DNA from: Bacillota bacterium
GTDB lineage: Bacteria > Bacillota > Dethiobacteria > DTU022
Direction: 5' to 3'
Length of the DNA: 8,752 nt
Assembly (NCBI GenBank): GCA_012727685.1
Contig: JAAYGO010000305.1
Location: forward strand, 1 to 8,752
Below are positions 6,229 to 8,752 of the stretch, in pieces (position 1 is the stretch's first letter; the number at the start of each line of letters is the position of its first letter). Both the position numbers and the translations under genes were made by a program. The notes beneath the pieces are model-generated. The model did no database searches. It was not told the DNA's origin and was given only the letters and a program-made list of their open reading frames with translations.

Positions 6229-7131
6229 CTAGCGGGTCACCATTGTGCCTATGCCGGCGTCGGTAAATATCTCCAGGAGCAGGGAATGGGAAACCCGGCC
6301 GTCAATAATATGGGCCCCGTTCACCCCGCGTGCGACTGCCAGCAGGCAGGCCTCCACCTTGGGAATCATCCCGCCGTTGATCAGGCCTGCCGCGATCAGG
6401 GAGCGGGCTTCAGGTTCCGTAATGGTCGAGATAAAATCGCGCCCGCCCTCTTTTTCGCGGTAGACCCCTTCCACGTCAGTGAGAATGATCAGCTTTTCCG
6501 CTCCCAGCACCGCCGCCAGCTCGCCGGCAACGTGGTCGGCATTGATGTTTAACGCTTCGCCGTCCGGTCCGGCCGCAATTGAAGAGATGACCGGGATATA
6601 GCCGTTGCTGCTGATGGTATGGATCAGGGCCGGGTTAACCTGCCTGATCTCCCCGACCCGGCCCAGGTCGACCTTCGGGCCGTGTTGATCGCCGTTGACC
6701 GGCTGGGGCCCCTTGCGCACAGCCGTAAAGAGGCCGGCATCCCGGCCGCTTAAGCCCACCGCGTGGCCGCCGTGCCGGTTGAGCAGGCTGACGATGTGCT
6801 GGTTTACCTTGCCCATGAGCACCATCTCCACGATCTCCATGGTCTCATCATCGGTAACGCGCAGGCCGTCCACGAAACGCGGCTTTTTGCCGAGCCGCTC
6901 CATCAGCTCGCTCACCTCTTTACCGCCGCCATGGACCAGGATCGGCTTGATGCCGATATATTTTAAGAGGACGATATCGACCACCACCGATTCCATGATC
7001 TCCTCGTTGACCATGGCCTGGCCGCCGTATTTCACCACAAAATATTTGCCGGAAAAGGCCTGCATATAAGGCAGCGCTTCCACCAGCACCTCTGCCTTGG
7101 CGATTAGCTCGTTCATCTGTCTGCTATTCAT
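6229..7131 (-). CDS. argB: Acetylglutamate kinase (probably arginine-inhibited type)
   Basis: Phosphorylates N-acetyl-L-glutamate with ATP, the second step of ornithine synthesis; amino acid kinase fold, cytosolic. Of 300 residues with the chosen start. Motifs seen: nucleotide loop VVKYGGQAM (32-40, K34), substrate loop ILVHGGGKEV (64-73), FVDGLRVTDDETM (86-98), LNINADHVAGELA (194-206) and catalytic K258 in GGMIPKVEA. The N-terminal helix followed by LPYMQAFSGK and the C-terminal LLLEIFTDAGIGTMV resemble arginine-inhibited hexameric enzymes, which suits a pathway that uses ArgJ (inference). The ATG at 7131 is preferred, with AGAGG ten bases upstream; a TTG at 7155 overlapping the argJ stop lacks a binding site, and the ATG at 7140 is too close to it. 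The gene lies 20 bases after argJ, clearly one operon. Confidence 0.95.
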   Translation of the reverse strand: MNSRQMNELIAKAEVLVEALPYMQAFSGKYFVVKYGGQAMVNEEIMESVVVDIVLLKYIGIKPILVHGGGKEVSELMERLGKKPRFVDGLRVTDDETMEIVEMVLMGKVNQHIVSLLNRHGGHAVGLSGRDAGLFTAVRKGPQPVNGDQHGPKVDLGRVGEIRQVNPALIHTISSNGYIPVISSIAAGPDGEALNINADHVAGELAAVLGAEKLIILTDVEGVYREKEGGRDFISTITEPEARSLIAAGLINGGMIPKVEACLLAVARGVNGAHIIDGRVSHSLLLEIFTDAGIGTMVTR

Positions 7132-7151
7132 CTGATTCATCCCTCTTTCAA

Positions 7152-8381
7152 TCAAGACCGGTAATGGCTGTTAATGGTAACGTATTCATGGGTCAGATCG
7201 GTCCCCCAGGCGGTGACTGCGGCGCTGCCGGCATTAAGATCAACGGTCACGGCGATTTCCCGCTGCTGCAGCACCGCCTTGGCCTCCTCTTCCCTGAACG
7301 GCACCGCCCCGCCCCGGGAAGCAACCTGGACCGGGCCGATAAAGATATCCACCTGTTCCGGGTCGAAGGGCACGCCGGCATAACCGAGGGCGGCCATAAT
7401 GCGGCCCCAGTTTGCATCTTCACCATAAAAGGCGGTTTTAACCAGGGGCGAATTGAGCACCGTCCGGGCCAGCACCCTGGCCGCCGCCTCATCGGCCGCC
7501 CCCCGCACGGTCAGCTCGATGACCTTGGTAATGCCCTCGCCGTCGCTCACGATCTGGCGGGCCAGGTCGCGGCAGACCCGGTTCAGCAGCCCGGCAAAAA
7601 GATCCAGGCCCGGCGAACCGGGGGTGATCTCCACTCCCGCAGCGCCGTTGGCCAGGACCAGAGCGGTATCGTTGGTGGATGTATCGCCGTCGATGGTAAT
7701 CAGGTTAAAGGAGCGGTCTACCGCCTCCTGGAAAAGCTGCTGCAGCAAGGGGCGGGCAATCTGCACATCGGTGGCGATAAAGGCAAGCATGGTGGCCATG
7801 TTCGGGCAGATCATGCCTGCCCCCTTGGCCATGCCGGCCAGGTGAAATGAACCTTCGGGGAGAGAGCCGCGGTAGGCCGCCTGCTTGGTGACCGTGTCGG
7901 TGGTGAGGATCGCCGCCGCCGCATCCTGCCCGGACTGATAGCTGGAGGAGAGGGCTGCCGCGGCATCCCGGATGCCCGCCTGAATCCTGTCAATGGGCAG
8001 TTGCTGGCCGATTACTCCCGTTGAGCAAACCAGGACCTCCCCGGGATCGATGCCGAGGGCTGCGGCTGCCAGGGCAGCCATTTCCTGCGCGTTTTCCATC
8101 CCCTTAGCCCCGGTGCAGGCGTTGGCATTGCCGCTGTTAACCACCAGCGCCCGGATCGGGTTGCCGATCCGCGCGCGGCAAAGCTGAACCGGGGCCGCCT
8201 GGACCCGGTTTTGCGTAAACACCCCGGCCGCGCTGGCGGGTTTTTCGCTGTAAAGAAGGGCCAGGTCGCGGCTGGACCTTTTCAGGCCGCAGTGGACACC
8301 GGCCGCGGCGAATCCCTGCACCACGGTAAGGGCAGGAGCTTCGATTCTGGAATAAGTAATGTTTTGCTTCATATTATCCAT
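7152..8381 (-). CDS. argJ: Bifunctional ornithine acetyltransferase / N-acetylglutamate synthase
   Basis: Transfers acetyl from N-acetylornithine to glutamate, releasing ornithine and regenerating acetylglutamate; many homologues also use acetyl-CoA, replacing ArgA. The 409-residue precursor (ATG start) is of usual length and shows the self-cleavage site KGAGMICPNMATML; the break falls before T197, which becomes the nucleophile of the beta chain. Other family blocks are LVVNSGNANACTG (near 79-91), VLVCSTGVIGQQLP (116-129, oxyanion-hole region), TIDGDTSTNDT and YGEDANWGRIMAALGYAG. A GTG at 8390 falls within the ribosome binding site AGAGGTG six bases before the ATG at 8381, so the ATG is chosen. 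It heads the argJ-argB-argD cluster in this window. argC, often just upstream, is absent from the next 371 bases. No ArgR-type operator was recognised upstream. Confidence 0.96.
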   Translation of the reverse strand: MDNMKQNITYSRIEAPALTVVQGFAAAGVHCGLKRSSRDLALLYSEKPASAAGVFTQNRVQAAPVQLCRARIGNPIRALVVNSGNANACTGAKGMENAQEMAALAAAALGIDPGEVLVCSTGVIGQQLPIDRIQAGIRDAAAALSSSYQSGQDAAAAILTTDTVTKQAAYRGSLPEGSFHLAGMAKGAGMICPNMATMLAFIATDVQIARPLLQQLFQEAVDRSFNLITIDGDTSTNDTALVLANGAAGVEITPGSPGLDLFAGLLNRVCRDLARQIVSDGEGITKVIELTVRGAADEAAARVLARTVLNSPLVKTAFYGEDANWGRIMAALGYAGVPFDPEQVDIFIGPVQVASRGGAVPFREEEAKAVLQQREIAVTVDLNAGSAAVTAWGTDLTHEYVTINSHYRS

Positions 8382-8490
8382 GGCTAGCACCTCTTTTTTC
8401 AGTCTAGACCGCCATGCCCCAACAAAGCGAGGGGCGACATCAGTATGTCCCTTGACAACTCCTCCGGGACACCATCAGGAGGACCCATCC

Positions 8491-8535
8491 TAATCCCCTC
8501 TCCTCCCTTTGGGGAGAGAGGGTTAGGGTGAGGGG
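8491..8535. repeat. CCCTCACCCTAACCCTCTC palindromic intergenic repeat
   Basis: Read on the minus strand this begins CCCCTCACCCTAACCCTCTC and ends GGAGAGGGGATTA, folding into a stem through CCCTCTC and GAGAGGGG around a TCCCCAAAGGGA centre. From general knowledge, very similar palindromes recur between genes in many unrelated bacteria. It is non-coding. Confidence 0.65.
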
Positions 8536-8559
8536 TCTGAAACCGCTGCCCTTTTTCAG
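8521..8559 (-). repeat. Dispersed repeat, copy B
   Basis: Aligns in reverse with 3696-3735 (about 32 of 41 columns). It overlaps the start of the CCCTAACCCTCTC palindrome. Just before it on the minus strand (8581 down to 8560) comes CATGGGGGGGCTAC, matching TATGGGGGCTAC then CTGAAAA at 1770-1788. Confidence 0.5.
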
Positions 8560-8626
8560 GATAGTAGCCCCCCCATGCACCGCAAACAGGGACGCTCCCA
8601 GAAGGACGATTGCGCCCTTCCCAATC

Positions 8627-8746
8627 GGGGCTGACCTAAAAGTCGTTCCAGATTTGTGACTTTAAAAGCCGCCACTTAGGCAGGTATTGGAACTCATGTC
8701 AGGAGCTGTTCCAGAGAGCCTGGAGCGGCCCCTTTTTCTTTTTTTT
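8627..8746 (+). ncRNA. Candidate structured RNA or leader with terminator switch
   Basis: A compact set of pairings precedes the terminator. CCTAA (8635-8639) pairs with TTAGG (8676-8680), with AAGTC/GACTT inside. TGGAAC (8688-8693) can pair either with GTTCCA in that loop (8645-8650) or with GTTCCA in the terminator arm (8708-8713), which exclude each other. GGGGCTG (8627-8633) can also pair with CGGCCCC (8726-8732). It matches no riboswitch class I could recognise, and no promoter was found. It could be a leader for a gene beyond the window or a free-standing small RNA. Confidence 0.3.
8705..8746 (+). terminator. Intrinsic terminator, plus strand
   Basis: GCTGTTCCAG (8705-8714) pairs with CTGGAGCGGC (8720-8729) over ten pairs, two of them G-U, around the loop AGAGC. 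A long T-run interrupted by a single C (8733-8746) follows after CCC. On the other strand the T-run would precede the hairpin, so it works only rightward. No plus-strand gene lies upstream in the window to be terminated. Confidence 0.75.
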
Positions 8747-8752
8747 ACCTCA

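Larger units (their letters stand above)
8382..8752. other. Gene-free region upstream of argJ
   Basis: No credible reading frame was found on either strand in these 371 bases. They hold the argJ ribosome binding site, a CTCCTGATGGTG repeat copy (8470-8481, minus strand), a palindromic repeat (8491-8535), a dispersed repeat copy (8521-8559), a CGATTG/CAATCG hairpin (8607-8627) and a plus-strand terminator at the right edge. A TTGACA at 8452-8457 has no matching -10. No convincing argJ promoter was found, so it may lie further upstream or be weak. Confidence 0.6.

Noticed and set aside
7131..7155. TTG start of argB overlapping the argJ stop
   Set aside because: No ribosome binding site precedes it, and the ATG at 7131 has AGAGG at a normal distance and gives the usual protein length.
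8452..8457. TTGACA as a plus-strand promoter -35
   Set aside because: No -10-like hexamer occurs at 16-18 bases; the sequence there is GC-rich repeat.
8671..8716. Cobalamin riboswitch: GCCACTT and GTCAGGAG resemble the conserved GCCACTG and B12-box segments
   Set aside because: The two segments are only about 22 bases apart, the GGTG core is missing upstream, and the second half of the B12 box does not match. At most a coincidental or eroded resemblance.
8710..8718. PyrR binding loop: TCCAGAGAG matches part of the pyr attenuator consensus
   Set aside because: It lies inside the terminator stem-loop itself rather than in an upstream anti-antiterminator, and the following GGCT part is absent.

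Overview
The window looks like a chromosomal piece of a GC-rich Gram-positive (Clostridia-type Firmicutes) bacterium. The grounds are near-consensus AGGAGG-type Shine-Dalgarno sequences before almost every gene, several GTG or TTG starts fixed by those sites, AT-rich promoters with TG-extended -10 boxes, an ArgJ-based (acetyl-recycling) arginine pathway, a DUF456 membrane protein and a soluble PAS histidine kinase. Relatives of Pelotomaculum, Desulfotomaculum or Moorella would fit, but this is inference from style, not a database result. No tRNA, rRNA, CRISPR array or intact transposase gene was seen. Eight protein genes are supported.

Left part (1-3584), all on the minus strand. In transcription order: a small lipoprotein with an NTF2-like/DUF4878-like tail (3186-3584), a soluble PAS-HisKA-HATPase sensor kinase (1954-3021) with its own TG-extended -10 promoter, a stand-alone receiver-domain response regulator (1275-1640), and glycerate kinase (41-1195). 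Kinase and regulator are separated by 313 non-coding bases. These hold two imperfect copies of a hairpin-forming repeat and, just before the regulator gene, three direct repeats of TAGAACAT.

Middle (3585-4587). A 370-base divergent intergenic stretch carries a perfect 9-bp hairpin and a TG-extended promoter that drives a plus-strand DUF456 membrane protein (3955-4431). That gene converges on the arginine genes, with another perfect 9-bp hairpin between them.

Right part (4588-8752). A minus-strand arginine cluster runs argJ (7152-8381), argB (6229-7131), argD (4588-5793). Together they give the acetylated half of ornithine synthesis: ArgJ makes acetylglutamate by recycling acetyl from acetylornithine, ArgB phosphorylates it, ArgD transaminates the semialdehyde. 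The reductase gene argC is not in the window. argB and argD are split by a 326-bp element (5852-6177) with imperfect 26-bp terminal inverted repeats and a nested inverted minisatellite, so a MITE-like insertion. A perfect AGGAGGT stranded right after the argB stop suggests the operon was once more compact.

The 371 bases upstream of argJ hold no gene. They contain a widespread-type palindromic repeat (CCCTCACCCTAACCCTCTC), copies of short repeats also found in the other intergenic regions, and near the window edge a strong plus-strand intrinsic terminator with a possible competing antiterminator. That last item is the best candidate for an undescribed RNA element here. The window is mostly ordinary metabolism; the unusual content lies between the genes.
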